Source of the DNA: Allosediminivita pacifica
Lineage (GTDB): Bacteria > Pseudomonadota > Alphaproteobacteria > Rhodobacterales > Rhodobacteraceae
DNA length: 46,123 bases
Direction: 5' to 3'
Assembly (NCBI RefSeq): GCF_003054175.1
Contig: NZ_QBKN01000033.1
Span: forward strand, 1-46,123
The translations under genes were made by a program, and so were the position numbers. Below, in pieces: positions 27,049-35,264 of the stretch. Within the stretch, counting starts at the first letter, position 1. Every line of letters starts with the position of its first letter. Below the pieces are notes generated by a model, which was not told the origin of the DNA, ran no database searches, and saw only the letters and a list, made by a program, of their open reading frames with translations.

Positions 27049-27516
27049 ATGACCAATTCCATCGAAACCCGCCTGTCCGAACTGGACATCACCCTGCCCG
27101 ACGCACCCGCGCCGGCGGCCAACTACGTGCCCTTCGTGCAGGTGGGTCAGACGCTCTACGTCTCCGGCCAGATCAGCGCCGACGAAAACGGCCTCATCAC
27201 CGGAAAGCTGGGCGCCGAGCTCGACGTCGAGGCCGGTGCCGCCGCCGCGCGGCGCTGCGCGCTGAGCCTGCTGGCGCAAGTCAAGGCGGCCTGCGGCGGC
27301 GATCTGGGCAAGCTCAAGCGCGTGGTAAAGCTCACCGGCTTCGTCAACTCCACCCCCGAGTTCACCGACCAGCCCAAGGTCGTGAACGGCGCCTCGGACC
27401 TGCTGGCCGAGGTCTGCGGCGATGCCGGGCGGCACGCGCGCTCGGCCGTCTCCGCGGGCTCCCTGCCCATGGGCGTGTCGGTCGAGATCGAGGGCATCTT
27501 CGAGATCGACGCATGA
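27049..27516 (+). CDS. RidA family protein (YjgF/YER057c/UK114)
   Basis: The 155-aa protein is of the longer RidA-like subfamily (canonical RidA is about 128 aa). It shows NYVPFVQVGQTLYVSGQIS near the N-terminus, FVNSTPEFTDQPKVVNGASDLL and a late HARSAVSAGSLPMGVSVEIE in which the usual substrate-binding arginine is kept. RidA hydrolyses reactive enamine/imine intermediates formed by PLP enzymes; some subfamilies lack this activity, so the role is inferred. GCAAGGGAG precedes the start. It overlaps the next gene by ATGA. Confidence 0.88.
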   Translation: MTNSIETRLSELDITLPDAPAPAANYVPFVQVGQTLYVSGQISADENGLITGKLGAELDVEAGAAAARRCALSLLAQVKAACGGDLGKLKRVVKLTGFVNSTPEFTDQPKVVNGASDLLAEVCGDAGRHARSAVSAGSLPMGVSVEIEGIFEIDA

Positions 27517-28262
27517 CACCCCTGCCCCGCGCCTTCGTGACCCGTCCGATCGCGCACCGCGCCTACCACGCGGAGGGCCGGCCCGAGAATTCCCGGGCCG
27601 CCATCCGCGCGGCGATCGAGGCCGGCTACGGGATCGAGATCGACCTCCAGCTCAGCGCCGACGGGCAGGCCATGGTCTTTCACGACTACGACCTCGGGCG
27701 CCTGACCGGCGACAGCGGCCCGGTCCGCCAGCGCAGCGCCGAAGAGCTGTCGCAGATCACCCTCACCGGCAACGGCGAGGGCATCCCGACGCTGTCCGAG
27801 GTGCTCGACATCGTCGCGGGGCAGGTTCCCCTCCTGATCGAGGTGAAGGACCAGGACGGCGCCTTCGGGCCGGACGTGGGCCCGCTCGAGGCCGCCACCG
27901 CCGCGGCGCTGGAAAATTACAACGGCCCCGTGGCGGTCATGTCCTTCAACCCGCATTCCGTGGCCGAGATGGCCCGCCGCGCGCCGCAGGTGCCGCGCGG
28001 GCTGACGACCTGCGCCTACCGGGCGGCGGATTTTCCCACGATCCCGGCGGCGCGGCTCACGGAACTGGGAACGCTGGGCGAGGTGGAACTGCTTGCGGCG
28101 GGCTTCATCAGCCATCAGGTGGACGATCTCGACAACCCGCGCGTGGCCGAGCTGAAGGCGGCGGGGCTGGCGGTGCTGTGCTGGACCGTCCGGTCGCCCG
28201 AAGTGGAGGCAGAGGCCCGGCGCGTGGCCGATAACGTGACCTTCGAGGGCTACCCGGCTTGA
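27513..28262 (+). CDS. glycerophosphodiester phosphodiesterase family protein
   Basis: The 249-aa TIM-barrel protein carries GDPD motifs: IAHRAYHAEGRPENSRAAI (catalytic His and Arg, then Glu; about 13-31), the metal-binding GIEIDLQLSADGQAMVFHDYDLGRLTG (about 43-69, described here by its key EID and HD residues) and LLIEVKD at about 108. It hydrolyses glycerophosphodiesters to glycerol 3-phosphate and an alcohol. No signal peptide is seen, so it is cytoplasmic. It is translationally coupled to the RidA-type gene, a pairing whose meaning is unclear. Confidence 0.88.
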   Translation: MTPLPRAFVTRPIAHRAYHAEGRPENSRAAIRAAIEAGYGIEIDLQLSADGQAMVFHDYDLGRLTGDSGPVRQRSAEELSQITLTGNGEGIPTLSEVLDIVAGQVPLLIEVKDQDGAFGPDVGPLEAATAAALENYNGPVAVMSFNPHSVAEMARRAPQVPRGLTTCAYRAADFPTIPAARLTELGTLGEVELLAAGFISHQVDDLDNPRVAELKAAGLAVLCWTVRSPEVEAEARRVADNVTFEGYPA

Positions 28263-28305
28263 CCCCTGCCCTCGCGGGGCCAGATCCTGTTCCGCGAGGA
28301 AGCCC

Positions 28306-29505
28306 ATGACCGACCAGAGCGCCACCCCCACCGTCACCGTCTCCACCCTGTCGAGCCTGAGCCAGATCTCGGAACAGGAATGGGATGCCTGCGCCTGCCC
28401 CGAGGCGGCGGACGGCGGACGCCCCTACGACCCCTTCACCACGCACCGGTTCCTGAACGCACTGGAGGAGTCCGGCTCGACCGGGCGCACCACGGGCTGG
28501 GAGCCGCATCACCTTGTCGCCCGCGACGGCGAGACGGTGATCGGCGTCGCGCCGCTTTACGCCAAGAACCACAGCCAGGGCGAATACATCTTCGACCACA
28601 ACTGGGCTCATGCCTACGAGTGCGCGGGCGGCGACTACTATCCCAAGCTGCAGATCGCGGTGCCCTTCACCCCCGCCACCGGGCGGCGCTTCCTGACGCG
28701 GCCCGGCTACGAGGTGGCGGGCATGTCGGCGCTGGTCCAAGGCGCGGTGCAGATCGCGGCGGACAACGACCTGAGTTCCGTGCACGCCACCTTCTGTACC
28801 GAGGCCGAGGCGCTGGCGGGTGCGGAAATGGGCCTCATGCACCGGGTCACGCAGCAGTATCACTGGCTGAACCGGGGCTACGCCGATTTCGACGCCTTCC
28901 TTGCCGACCTGAGTTCCCGCAAGCGCAAGAACATCCGCAAGGAGCGGCGGCAGGCGCAGGATTTCGGCGGCGAGATCCGGATGCTCACCGGCGACGATCT
29001 GAAGCCCGAGCACTGGGATGCCTTCTGGCGCTTCTACCAGGACACCGGATCGCGCAAATGGGGCATGCCCTACCTGACGCGTGCCTTCTTCGACCTCGCG
29101 CAGGAGCGGCTGCGCGACGACATCGCGCTGGTCATGGCCGAGCGCGAGGGCCGTTACGTGGCAGGTGCGCTGAACTTCATCGGCCGGCGGGCGTTGTATG
29201 GGCGGTACTGGGGCTGCGTCGAGGACCATCCCTGCCTGCACTTCGAGGCCTGCTACTATCAGGCGATCGACTTTGCCATCGCCCGGGGGCTCGACCGTGT
29301 CGAAGCGGGGGCCCAGGGCGAACACAAGCTGGCCCGCGGCTACATGCCGGCGCAGACACATTCGCTGCACTGGGTGGCCGACCAGGGCTTTGCCGAGGCG
29401 ATCGCGCGCTACCTCGAGGCCGAGCGGCAGGCGGTGGGCGAGGATATCGAGATCCTCACCTCCTACGGGCCCTTCCGCAAGGAACACAGAGAGGAACAGG
29501 AATGA
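28306..29505 (+). CDS. FemAB-like GNAT family protein (DUF482)
   Basis: The 399-aa protein matches the 'peptidogalycan biosynthesis' DUF482/GNAT family. It has a conserved N-terminal [25 protein letters not shown] stretch (key residues W, D, P, F, H), [37 protein letters not shown] and, near the C-terminus, [16 protein letters not shown]. The fold is two tandem acetyltransferase-like domains as in Fem transferases. An acyl or aminoacyl transfer to an envelope or amino compound is guessed from the family; no substrate is established. It overlaps phhB by ATGA. Confidence 0.82.
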   Translation: MTDQSATPTVTVSTLSSLSQISEQEWDACACPEAADGGRPYDPFTTHRFLNALEESGSTGRTTGWEPHHLVARDGETVIGVAPLYAKNHSQGEYIFDHNWAHAYECAGGDYYPKLQIAVPFTPATGRRFLTRPGYEVAGMSALVQGAVQIAADNDLSSVHATFCTEAEALAGAEMGLMHRVTQQYHWLNRGYADFDAFLADLSSRKRKNIRKERRQAQDFGGEIRMLTGDDLKPEHWDAFWRFYQDTGSRKWGMPYLTRAFFDLAQERLRDDIALVMAEREGRYVAGALNFIGRRALYGRYWGCVEDHPCLHFEACYYQAIDFAIARGLDRVEAGAQGEHKLARGYMPAQTHSLHWVADQGFAEAIARYLEAERQAVGEDIEILTSYGPFRKEHREEQE

Positions 29506-29798
29506 GCGACAAACTGACCGGAGCCGCCCGCGAAGACGCCCTCAAGCCGCTTCTGGACAACGGCTGGGCCGTGGCCGAGGGCCGCGAGGCGATCACCAAG
29601 AGTTACAAGTTCAAGGATTTCGTGGAGGCCTTCGGCTTCATGACGCGCGCCGCCATGACCGCCGAGAAGATGGACCACCACCCCGAGTGGTCGAACACCT
29701 ACAACGGCGTCGAGGTCACGCTGACCAGCCACGACGTCGAGGGCCTGTCGCCCCGTGACGTGAAGCTCGCCAAGGCGATGGACGGCTTCGCGGAGTAA
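29502..29798 (+). CDS. phhB: 4a-hydroxytetrahydrobiopterin dehydratase PhhB
   Basis: The 98-aa pterin-4-alpha-carbinolamine dehydratase recycles the hydroxypterin formed by aromatic amino acid hydroxylases. The active-site signature is present: [27 protein letters not shown] (catalytic His-His-Pro-Glu-Trp at about 58-62 and the late His). [15 protein letters not shown] precedes it. GAGGAACAGG is the ribosome-binding site inside the upstream gene. No phenylalanine hydroxylase gene lies nearby; in this group PhhB-like proteins often stand alone. Confidence 0.93.
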   Translation: MSDKLTGAAREDALKPLLDNGWAVAEGREAITKSYKFKDFVEAFGFMTRAAMTAEKMDHHPEWSNTYNGVEVTLTSHDVEGLSPRDVKLAKAMDGFAE

Positions 29799-29822
29799 GC
29801 GTCGCCAGAAGGTGACGGGCGG

Positions 29823-29945
29823 GCGCCGGACCGTGGTTTGGCGCTCGCAACCATTGTTCTGAGCGATTTATGCCCGCAGCCCCGCAGAACCTCCGAGCGG
29901 AGGGCGCGGGTTGCAAAAGCGCCGAACCGGGGGACGGTCCGGCGC
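29823..29945. repeat. long imperfect inverted repeat (about 35-bp arms)
   Basis: GCGCCGGACCGT at 29823-29834 pairs perfectly with ACGGTCCGGCGC at 29934-29945. Inside, GGTTTGGCGCTCGCAACC (from 29835) pairs with GGTTGCAAAAGCGCCGAACC (29910-29929) with small bulges. The arms span about 35 bp with a 60-70-nt middle. A second stem CGCCCGGCACC/GGTGCTGTTCGGGCG follows at about 29947-29975. It lies between phhB and the convergent peroxiredoxin gene and may end both. No coding content was seen. Confidence 0.65.
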
Positions 29946-30006
29946 TCGCCCGGCACCTTCGGTGCTGTTCGGGCGGGTGGGCGCCTGTGGGCAGACGCCC
30001 GATCCC

Positions 30007-30495
30007 TCACATCGCGGCCAGCAGGCCCTCACCGGCGGAGGTTTCGCAGGTGCCGGGGCTGTCCTCGACGTGCAGCAGGCTTAGCGTGCCGTCCTCGACC
30101 AGCATCGCGTAGCGCTTGGAGCGCGTCACGAGGCCCGCGGGCGGCGCGGTGAAGTCCATGCCGATGGCCTGCGTGAAGGCGGATTCCGGATCGCCCAGCA
30201 TGGTGATGCCCGCCTCGGCCGCACCGGTGGCCTCGCCCCAGGCCTTCATCACGAAGGGATCGTTGACCGAGATGCAGATGATCTCGTCCACGCCCTTGGC
30301 TTCGAAGTCGCCCTTGGTGCGCATGAAGCTAGGCACGTGGGCCGAGTGGCAGGTGGGCGTGAAGGCGCCCGGCACGGCGAAGATCACGACCTTGCGGCCC
30401 TCGAGCTTTGCGCCCAGGTCGACCTGTTCCGGCCCCTCTGCCCCCATCGCGATCAGCGTGGCCCCGGGCAGCTTGTCCCCTTGTTGGATCGGCAT
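30007..30495 (-). CDS. Prx5-type peroxiredoxin
   Basis: The 162-aa thiol peroxidase of the Prx5/redoxin family reduces hydrogen peroxide and organic peroxides. The peroxidatic cysteine is in PGAFTPTCHSAHVP (C49, about 42-55). Two further cysteines (about 74 and 150, the latter in PGTCETS) are candidates for resolution or glutathione coupling. GDPESAFTQAIGMDF and TRSKRYAMLVEDG are typical. GGAGGGA precedes the start at 30495. It is divergent from the ferredoxin reductase gene, with 78 bp between the starts. Confidence 0.92.
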   Translation of the reverse strand: MPIQQGDKLPGATLIAMGAEGPEQVDLGAKLEGRKVVIFAVPGAFTPTCHSAHVPSFMRTKGDFEAKGVDEIICISVNDPFVMKAWGEATGAAEAGITMLGDPESAFTQAIGMDFTAPPAGLVTRSKRYAMLVEDGTLSLLHVEDSPGTCETSAGEGLLAAM

Positions 30496-30573
30496 CTTGT
30501 TCCATCCCTCCGGATTTGCGTTTCCTGTCACCGGGAGTATAGGGGCAGACGGGCAAAGACAAAGGGGACGCGC

Positions 30574-31785
30574 ATGACCGACGTGGTGGTGATCGGGGCC
30601 GGACAGGCAGCGGCCTCCTGCGTGGCGCGCCTGCGCGCCAAGGGGTTCGAGGGCACAATCACCCTGATCGGGCGCGAGGACGTGCCGCCCTACCAGCGCC
30701 CGCCCCTGTCGAAGGCCTATCTTCTGGGCGATATGGCGCGCGAACGCCTCTTCCTGCGGCCCGAGAGCTTCTACGCCGACAACGACGTCTCCCTGAAACT
30801 GTCGCAGGAGGCCGCCTCCATCGACCGCGCGGCGGGCACGGTCATCGCCGACGGCGTGGCCTATCCCTACGATCACGCGGTGATCTGCACCGGCGCCGTC
30901 CCGCGCCGCCTGCCCGACACGCTGGGCGGTGATCTCGACGGGGTCTTCACGATCCGCACGCTGGCCGACATCGACGCGCTTGAACCCCGCGTGCGCGCGG
31001 GCGGCCGCGCGCTTGTGGTGGGCGGCGGCTACATCGGGCTCGAGGCGGCGGCGGTGGCCCGCAAGCTGGGGCTCGAGGTCACGCTGATCGAGGCCGCCGA
31101 CCGCATCCTGCAACGCGTCGCCGCGCCCGAAACCTCGGCATGGTTCGCCGACCTGCACCGCGCCCACGGCGTCGACCTGCGCGAGGGCGTGGGCCTGAAG
31201 ACGCTTACCGGCGAGGATGACCGTGTGACCGGCGCGGTGCTGACCGACGGCACGGAGCTGCCCGTCGACGTGGTGATCGCCGGCATCGGCATCATGCCCG
31301 ACACCACGCTGGCCGAGCAGGCGGGGCTGGAGATCGACAACGGCATCGCGGTGGACGCGCAGGGCCACACCTCGGACCCGGCGATCTGGGCGGCGGGGGA
31401 CTGCGCCTCCTTCCCGCTGGGCGACACGCGGATGCGGCTGGAAAGCGTCGGCAATGCCGTCGAGATGGGCGAACTGGTGGCCGACAACATCATGGGCGCG
31501 GGCCGCGACTACGTGGCGAAGCCGTGGTTCTGGTCCGACCAGTACGACGTGAAGCTGCAGATCGCGGGCATCGGCGCGGGCTGCGACCGCGTCGTGGTGC
31601 GCGAGGGCGAAGGCGGCGCGCGGTCCCACTGGTATTACGCGGGTGACAGGCTGATCGCGCTCGACGCGATGAACGACGGGCGCGCCTACATGGTCGGCAA
31701 GCGGCTGATCGAGGCGGGCAAGTCCCCCGATCCACAGGCCGTGGGCGACCCGGCCAGCGACCTCAAGGCGCTGCTCAAGGCATGA
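30574..31785 (+). CDS. NAD(P)/FAD ferredoxin (rubredoxin-type) reductase
   Basis: The 403-aa flavoprotein belongs to the BphA4/ThcD/PutidaR-like ferredoxin reductases. It binds FAD at VVVIGAGQAAASCVARLR (about 3-20) and NAD(P)H at ALVVGGGYIGLEAAAVARKLG (about 148-168; key GGGYIG). Also visible are PPYQRPPLSKAYL, IWAAGDCASFP (FAD second motif) and the reductase C-terminal domain PWFWSDQYDVKLQIAG. It passes electrons from NAD(P)H to a [2Fe-2S] ferredoxin feeding an oxygenase or Fe-S assembly; no partner is adjacent. It overlaps rsmD by ATGA. Confidence 0.92.
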   Translation: MTDVVVIGAGQAAASCVARLRAKGFEGTITLIGREDVPPYQRPPLSKAYLLGDMARERLFLRPESFYADNDVSLKLSQEAASIDRAAGTVIADGVAYPYDHAVICTGAVPRRLPDTLGGDLDGVFTIRTLADIDALEPRVRAGGRALVVGGGYIGLEAAAVARKLGLEVTLIEAADRILQRVAAPETSAWFADLHRAHGVDLREGVGLKTLTGEDDRVTGAVLTDGTELPVDVVIAGIGIMPDTTLAEQAGLEIDNGIAVDAQGHTSDPAIWAAGDCASFPLGDTRMRLESVGNAVEMGELVADNIMGAGRDYVAKPWFWSDQYDVKLQIAGIGAGCDRVVVREGEGGARSHWYYAGDRLIALDAMNDGRAYMVGKRLIEAGKSPDPQAVGDPASDLKALLKA

Positions 31786-32339
31786 GGATCGTCGGCGGGG
31801 ACTGGCGCGGGCGGCGGCTGGCGGCGCTCGGCAAGGGCGATCCGGGGGCGCACCTGCGCCCCACCTCGGACCGCGTGCGCGAGGCGCTGTTCAGCATGCT
31901 CGACGGCGGGCGCTTCGGCGATCCCATCGACGGCGCGCGGGTGCTGGACCTTTTTGCCGGGACCGGCGCGCTGGGGCTCGAGGCGCTGTCGCGCGGCGCG
32001 GATCACGTGACCTTCGTCGAGACCGGTCGCGTGGGCCAGCGGCTGCTGGCCGAGAACATCCGGACGCTCGATTGCGCCGAGGCCTGCCGCGTGATGAAGG
32101 CCGACGCCACCCGCCTGCCCCCGGCCGAGGCGGCCTGTTCGCTGGTCTTCCTCGATCCGCCCTACGGCAAGGGCGTGGGGGAAAAGGCGCTGGCCGCGGC
32201 CCTGCGCGCGGGCTGGATCGCGCCCGGCGCGCTTGTCGTGTGGGAAGAGGCCGCGCCGCAGGACGCGCCCGGGGGCTTTGCCCCGCTCGACGCCCGGCGC
32301 TGGGGCGACACGCACGTGACGCTGCTGCGGGCGACCTGA
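31782..32339 (+). CDS. rsmD: 16S rRNA (guanine966-N2)-methyltransferase RsmD
   Basis: The 185-aa SAM-dependent methyltransferase modifies G966 of 16S rRNA. It begins MRIVGGDWRGRRLAALG, contains LRPTSDRVREALFSML (about 27-42), the SAM loop VLDLFAGTGALGLEALSRGA (about 53-72) and the catalytic FLDPPYGKG (about 123-131). Length is normal. It is translationally coupled to the reductase gene. Confidence 0.95.
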   Translation: MRIVGGDWRGRRLAALGKGDPGAHLRPTSDRVREALFSMLDGGRFGDPIDGARVLDLFAGTGALGLEALSRGADHVTFVETGRVGQRLLAENIRTLDCAEACRVMKADATRLPPAEAACSLVFLDPPYGKGVGEKALAAALRAGWIAPGALVVWEEAAPQDAPGGFAPLDARRWGDTHVTLLRAT

Positions 32340-32377
32340 GCCTCGACTTTCCGCTGCGGCATGCTACCCTTCATGGC

Positions 32378-32560
32378 ATGTTTGCTTCTGCCGCAAGCCT
32401 CTTCCTGAGCGCGCCCTCCGTGCAGGAGGACGACACCGGGACGGGACCGAAGCCCCCGCCGGTGCCCGGCCCGCTGCTGATGACCGATTGCATGACGCCC
32501 GCCGCCGACGGGACGCTGCTTCTCGCGCTCTGGCGCCGGTGGCACGGCCCGGAGGACTGA
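32378..32560 (+). CDS. possible 60-aa hypothetical protein
   Basis: A short frame between rsmD and the metallo-beta-lactamase-fold gene begins MFASAASLFLSAPSVQEDD and continues with a Pro-rich PKPPPVPGPLL and a C-terminal LLLALWRRWHGPED. It has no clear ribosome-binding site and no family I recognise. The GC-rich setting allows chance frames, so it is only weakly supported. It is listed because the 299-bp gap contains nothing else that could be coding. Confidence 0.25.
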   Translation: MFASAASLFLSAPSVQEDDTGTGPKPPPVPGPLLMTDCMTPAADGTLLLALWRRWHGPED

Positions 32561-32602
32561 GGCGCGGCTGGGCATTCCTATCCCGACCTCGAGGTGCTAC
32601 CA

Positions 32603-32626
32603 TCTCATTCAAATACGTGAATGAGA
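32603..32626. promoter_or_regulatory. BigR/SqrR-like operator, ATTC-N8-GAAT
   Basis: TCTCATTCA-AATACG-TGAATGAGA is a perfect 9-6-9 inverted repeat ending 12 bp before the metallo-beta-lactamase-fold gene. Its core reads ATTC-N8-GAAT, the consensus I recall for the sulfide-sensing ArsR-family repressors SqrR and BigR. It overlaps the leader just before the ribosome-binding site, where a repressor would block transcription. Confidence 0.65.
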
Positions 32627-32638
32627 CAGGGAGCCCCC

Positions 32639-33604
32639 ATGCCGATCTTCACCCCGACCCGCCGCGACCTTCTGCGCGTGGCCGCCGCCATGCCCGCGCT
32701 GTCCCTTCCCGCCGTCGCACGCGGCCAGACGCTCGGCCCCGCGCCCAAAGCGGGGCACTTCCGCTTCACGCTGGGCGACATGGCGCTGACGGTGGTGTCC
32801 GACGGGCACCTGGAGCTCGACGCGGGCGGGCTTGGCGTGAATGCCGACCCCGAGGAAGTGCAGGCCTTCCTCGCCAGGCACTACCTGTCCACAGACATCC
32901 ATTATTCCCACACCAACCACCTCGTCATCGAAAGCGGCGACCGCGTGGTGCTGGTCGACATCGGCTCGGGCGACCGCTTCCTGCCCACCGCCGGGCGGCT
33001 GCTGGCCAACCTCGAGGCGGCGGGCATCGATCCCTATGCCATCACCGACGTGGTCATCACCCACGCCCACCCCGATCACATCTGGGGCGTGCGCGACGGC
33101 TTCGACGAGGTCATCCTGCCCGACGCCACCTGGCACCTCGGCCGGCAGGAGCATGATTTTTGGATGCAGGAAAACCTCGTCCACGAGGTGCCCGCCGAGA
33201 TGCAGCAGTTCGTGCTGGGGGCGCAGAACTCGATCAACGTGGACGGCGGCGACTGGGCGCTCTTCGAGGAGGGCGAAGAGATCGCGCCCGGCATGCGCAT
33301 CATCGCCACGCCGGGGCACACGCCCGGGCACGTCTCGGTGGTGCTGGAATCGCAGGGAAAGCAGCTGATCGCCCTTGGCGACAGCATGAACCACGCCTGG
33401 ACCAACTTTGCCCACCCCGGCTGGTACAACAACTTCGACTGGAACGGCGAACAGACGGTCGCCACGCGCAAGCGGCTGCTCGACATGGCCGCGGCGGACG
33501 GGATGGCCGTGCTGGGCTACCACTTCCCCTTCCCGGGCGTCGGCCATGTCATGGCCGAGGGCGAGGCCTACAGGTTCGTGCCCGCCCTCTGGCGCTGGGA
33601 ATGA
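32639..33604 (+). CDS. Tat-exported metallo-beta-lactamase-fold hydrolase
   Basis: The 321-aa protein has a twin-arginine signal (PTRRDLLRVAAAMPALSLPAVARG, about 6-29; key RR and LL) and a metallo-beta-lactamase fold with the metal motif ITHAHPDHIWG (about 139-149), a later metal-binding HTPGH (about 226-230) and GDSMNHAW. It is like lactonase/thiol-ester hydrolase members of the superfamily rather than true beta-lactamases. The start at 32639 has GGGAG upstream; the in-frame ATG at 32621 lies inside the operator. With an ATTC-N8-GAAT operator in front, a role in sulfide or persulfide metabolism is possible but not shown. Confidence 0.85.
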   Translation: MPIFTPTRRDLLRVAAAMPALSLPAVARGQTLGPAPKAGHFRFTLGDMALTVVSDGHLELDAGGLGVNADPEEVQAFLARHYLSTDIHYSHTNHLVIESGDRVVLVDIGSGDRFLPTAGRLLANLEAAGIDPYAITDVVITHAHPDHIWGVRDGFDEVILPDATWHLGRQEHDFWMQENLVHEVPAEMQQFVLGAQNSINVDGGDWALFEEGEEIAPGMRIIATPGHTPGHVSVVLESQGKQLIALGDSMNHAWTNFAHPGWYNNFDWNGEQTVATRKRLLDMAAADGMAVLGYHFPFPGVGHVMAEGEAYRFVPALWRWE

Positions 33605-34429
33605 TCAGTAGGTCGGGTGGAAGCGCCCGGCCGGCGACAGGGTGAAGACCTCGCAACCATCGGCGGTCACGCCGATGGAATGCTCGAACTGGGCCGACAG
33701 CGACTTGTCCCGCGTCACGGCGGTCCAGTCGTCGGAGAGCACCTTGGTCTCGGCCCGGCCGAGGTTCACCATGGGCTCGATGGTGAAGAACATGCCCTCT
33801 TCCAACACCGGCCCGGTGCCCGGGCGCCCGTAGTGCAGCACATTCGGCGGCGCGTGGAAGACGCGGCCGAGGCCATGACCGCAGAAATCGCGGACAACCG
33901 ACATGCGGTGGCCTTCGACGAAGGTCTGGATGGCGTGGCCGATGTCGCCGAAGGTGTTGCCGGGCTTCACCACGTCGATGCCCTTCATCAGGGAATCGTG
34001 CGTCACCTGGATCAGCCGCTCGGCCTTGCGCGACAGCTTGCCCGCCACGTACATGCGCGAGCTGTCGCCATACCATCCGTCGACGATCACGGTGACGTCG
34101 ATGTTGAGGATATCGCCGTCCTTCAGCTTCTTCTCGCCGGGAATGCCGTGGCAGACCACGTGGTTGATGCTGATGCAGCTGGCGTGCTGATAGCCCTTGT
34201 AGCCGATGGTGGCCGAGGTGGCGCCCGCCTCTTCGACGCGGTTCCGGATATAGTCGTCGAGTTCGCCGGTGGTCACACCGACGTCGACGCGCTCGGCCAG
34301 CTCGTCGAGGATCCGCGCGGCCAGTTCGCCCGCGGCATGCATGCCGGCGAAATCCGACTGCTGGTGAATCCTGATGCCGTCGCGTGTCAGACGGCCGTCT
34401 GCATCCTGTCTCACGGTGCGGCGCTCCAT
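33605..34429 (-). CDS. map: methionine aminopeptidase type I Map
   Basis: The 274-aa dinuclear metalloprotease removes N-terminal methionine from new proteins. All five metal ligands are recognisable: ILNIDVTVIVDGWYGDSS (two Asp), CGHGLGRVFH (His), FTIEPMV (Glu) and QFEHSIGV (Glu). SINHVVCHGIPG holds the substrate-side His. The start is not sharply defined: 34429 is chosen because homologs have a short tail before TRDGIRI, but there is no strong ribosome-binding site; 34456 is in frame. It converges with the upstream hydrolase gene almost end to end. Confidence 0.95.
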   Translation of the reverse strand: MERRTVRQDADGRLTRDGIRIHQQSDFAGMHAAGELAARILDELAERVDVGVTTGELDDYIRNRVEEAGATSATIGYKGYQHASCISINHVVCHGIPGEKKLKDGDILNIDVTVIVDGWYGDSSRMYVAGKLSRKAERLIQVTHDSLMKGIDVVKPGNTFGDIGHAIQTFVEGHRMSVVRDFCGHGLGRVFHAPPNVLHYGRPGTGPVLEEGMFFTIEPMVNLGRAETKVLSDDWTAVTRDKSLSAQFEHSIGVTADGCEVFTLSPAGRFHPTY

Positions 34430-34582
34430 TCTGTGTCGCAAACTACCTAGTCGCATTCGCCGGATTTTGCCAGAGGCACACCCGGAACGCGGCGTCGCGC
34501 CCCGGCGTTGTCGCACGTTGCGCCTATCAGCCATGCGACGATAGGAATGACCAAACGCGAAACGCAAGAATACGGACGGGAC

Positions 34583-35206
34583 ATGGACAGCCTCACGACC
34601 CTGCTACAGACCGAGATATACAACGGCACGTCGATTTCCGACGTGCTGACCCTCGAATTCCTCGCCGGCATCGTGGGCAACGTGCTCGCCGCCATCGTGA
34701 TCCTGATCGCGGGCTTCATCGTCGCGGGCTGGGTGCGCCGCCGGATCGAGGCGATCTCGAAGCGCAGCGCGCGGCTCGACGACACGCTCTTTGGCTTCCT
34801 CGGGAATATCGCCCGCTACACGGTGCTGCTGTTCACCGCGCTCTTCGTGCTCAACACCTTCGGGGTGCAGACGACCTCCTTCGTGGCCGCCATCGGTGCC
34901 GCCGGTCTTGCCATCGGTCTGGCGCTGCAGGGCACGCTGTCGAACGTCGCGGCGGGCGTGATGATCATCCTCTTCCGGCCCTTCAAGCTTGGCGACTTTG
35001 TCGAGGTGGCGGGCGCCATGGGCACGGTCAAGGACATCACGCTCAACACGACCGAGCTTGCCAGCATCACCAACGTGCAGATCATCGGCGCAACGGACAG
35101 GCGCGAAGCTCTTGATATGTCTTGCTTTTTATATTTTTCAGCCACTTACAGGCACCTACAGTTCGTCTCGTTTCCGCTCATCATGGACCAAACCCGTCGA
35201 TTTTGA
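34583..35206 (+). pseudogene. MscS-type mechanosensitive channel, 3' end replaced
   Basis: About the first 170 codons encode the N-terminus of a small MscS channel: membrane helices at about 25-50 and 70-95, the pore helix FVAAIGAAGLAIGLALQGTLSN, then AAGVMIILFRPFKLGDFVEVAG and ITLNTTELASITNVQII. Members continue with a VPNS-type segment and about 100 further residues. Here the sequence changes at about 35090 to an unrelated, AT-richer tail that stops at 35206. The cytoplasmic vestibule is lost, so the channel is probably inactive. The break marks the left end of the genomic island. Start 34583 (MDSLTTLL) is chosen by homology; 34547 is possible. Confidence 0.8.
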
Positions 35207-35252
35207 CACTGGATTTGGTCCCGTGGACCAAATACAATTTCGTGGACCAAAT
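35184..35252. repeat. four TGGACCAAA sites upstream of recombinase
   Basis: TGGACCAAA occurs at 35184-35192, 35224-35232 and 35243-35251, and inverted within 35213-35221. The second and third form a perfect 9-3-9 palindrome ATTTGGTCC-CGT-GGACCAAAT. The array ends 13 bp before the recombinase start. Recombinase arm sites, excisionase sites or a repressor operator are all possible. Confidence 0.7.
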
Positions 35253-35264
35253 GGGGAGACCATC

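Noticed and set aside
34429-35100. tRNA gene as island target
   Set aside because: No cloverleaf or tRNA 3' end found near the junction; the junction lies inside the mscS-type coding sequence.
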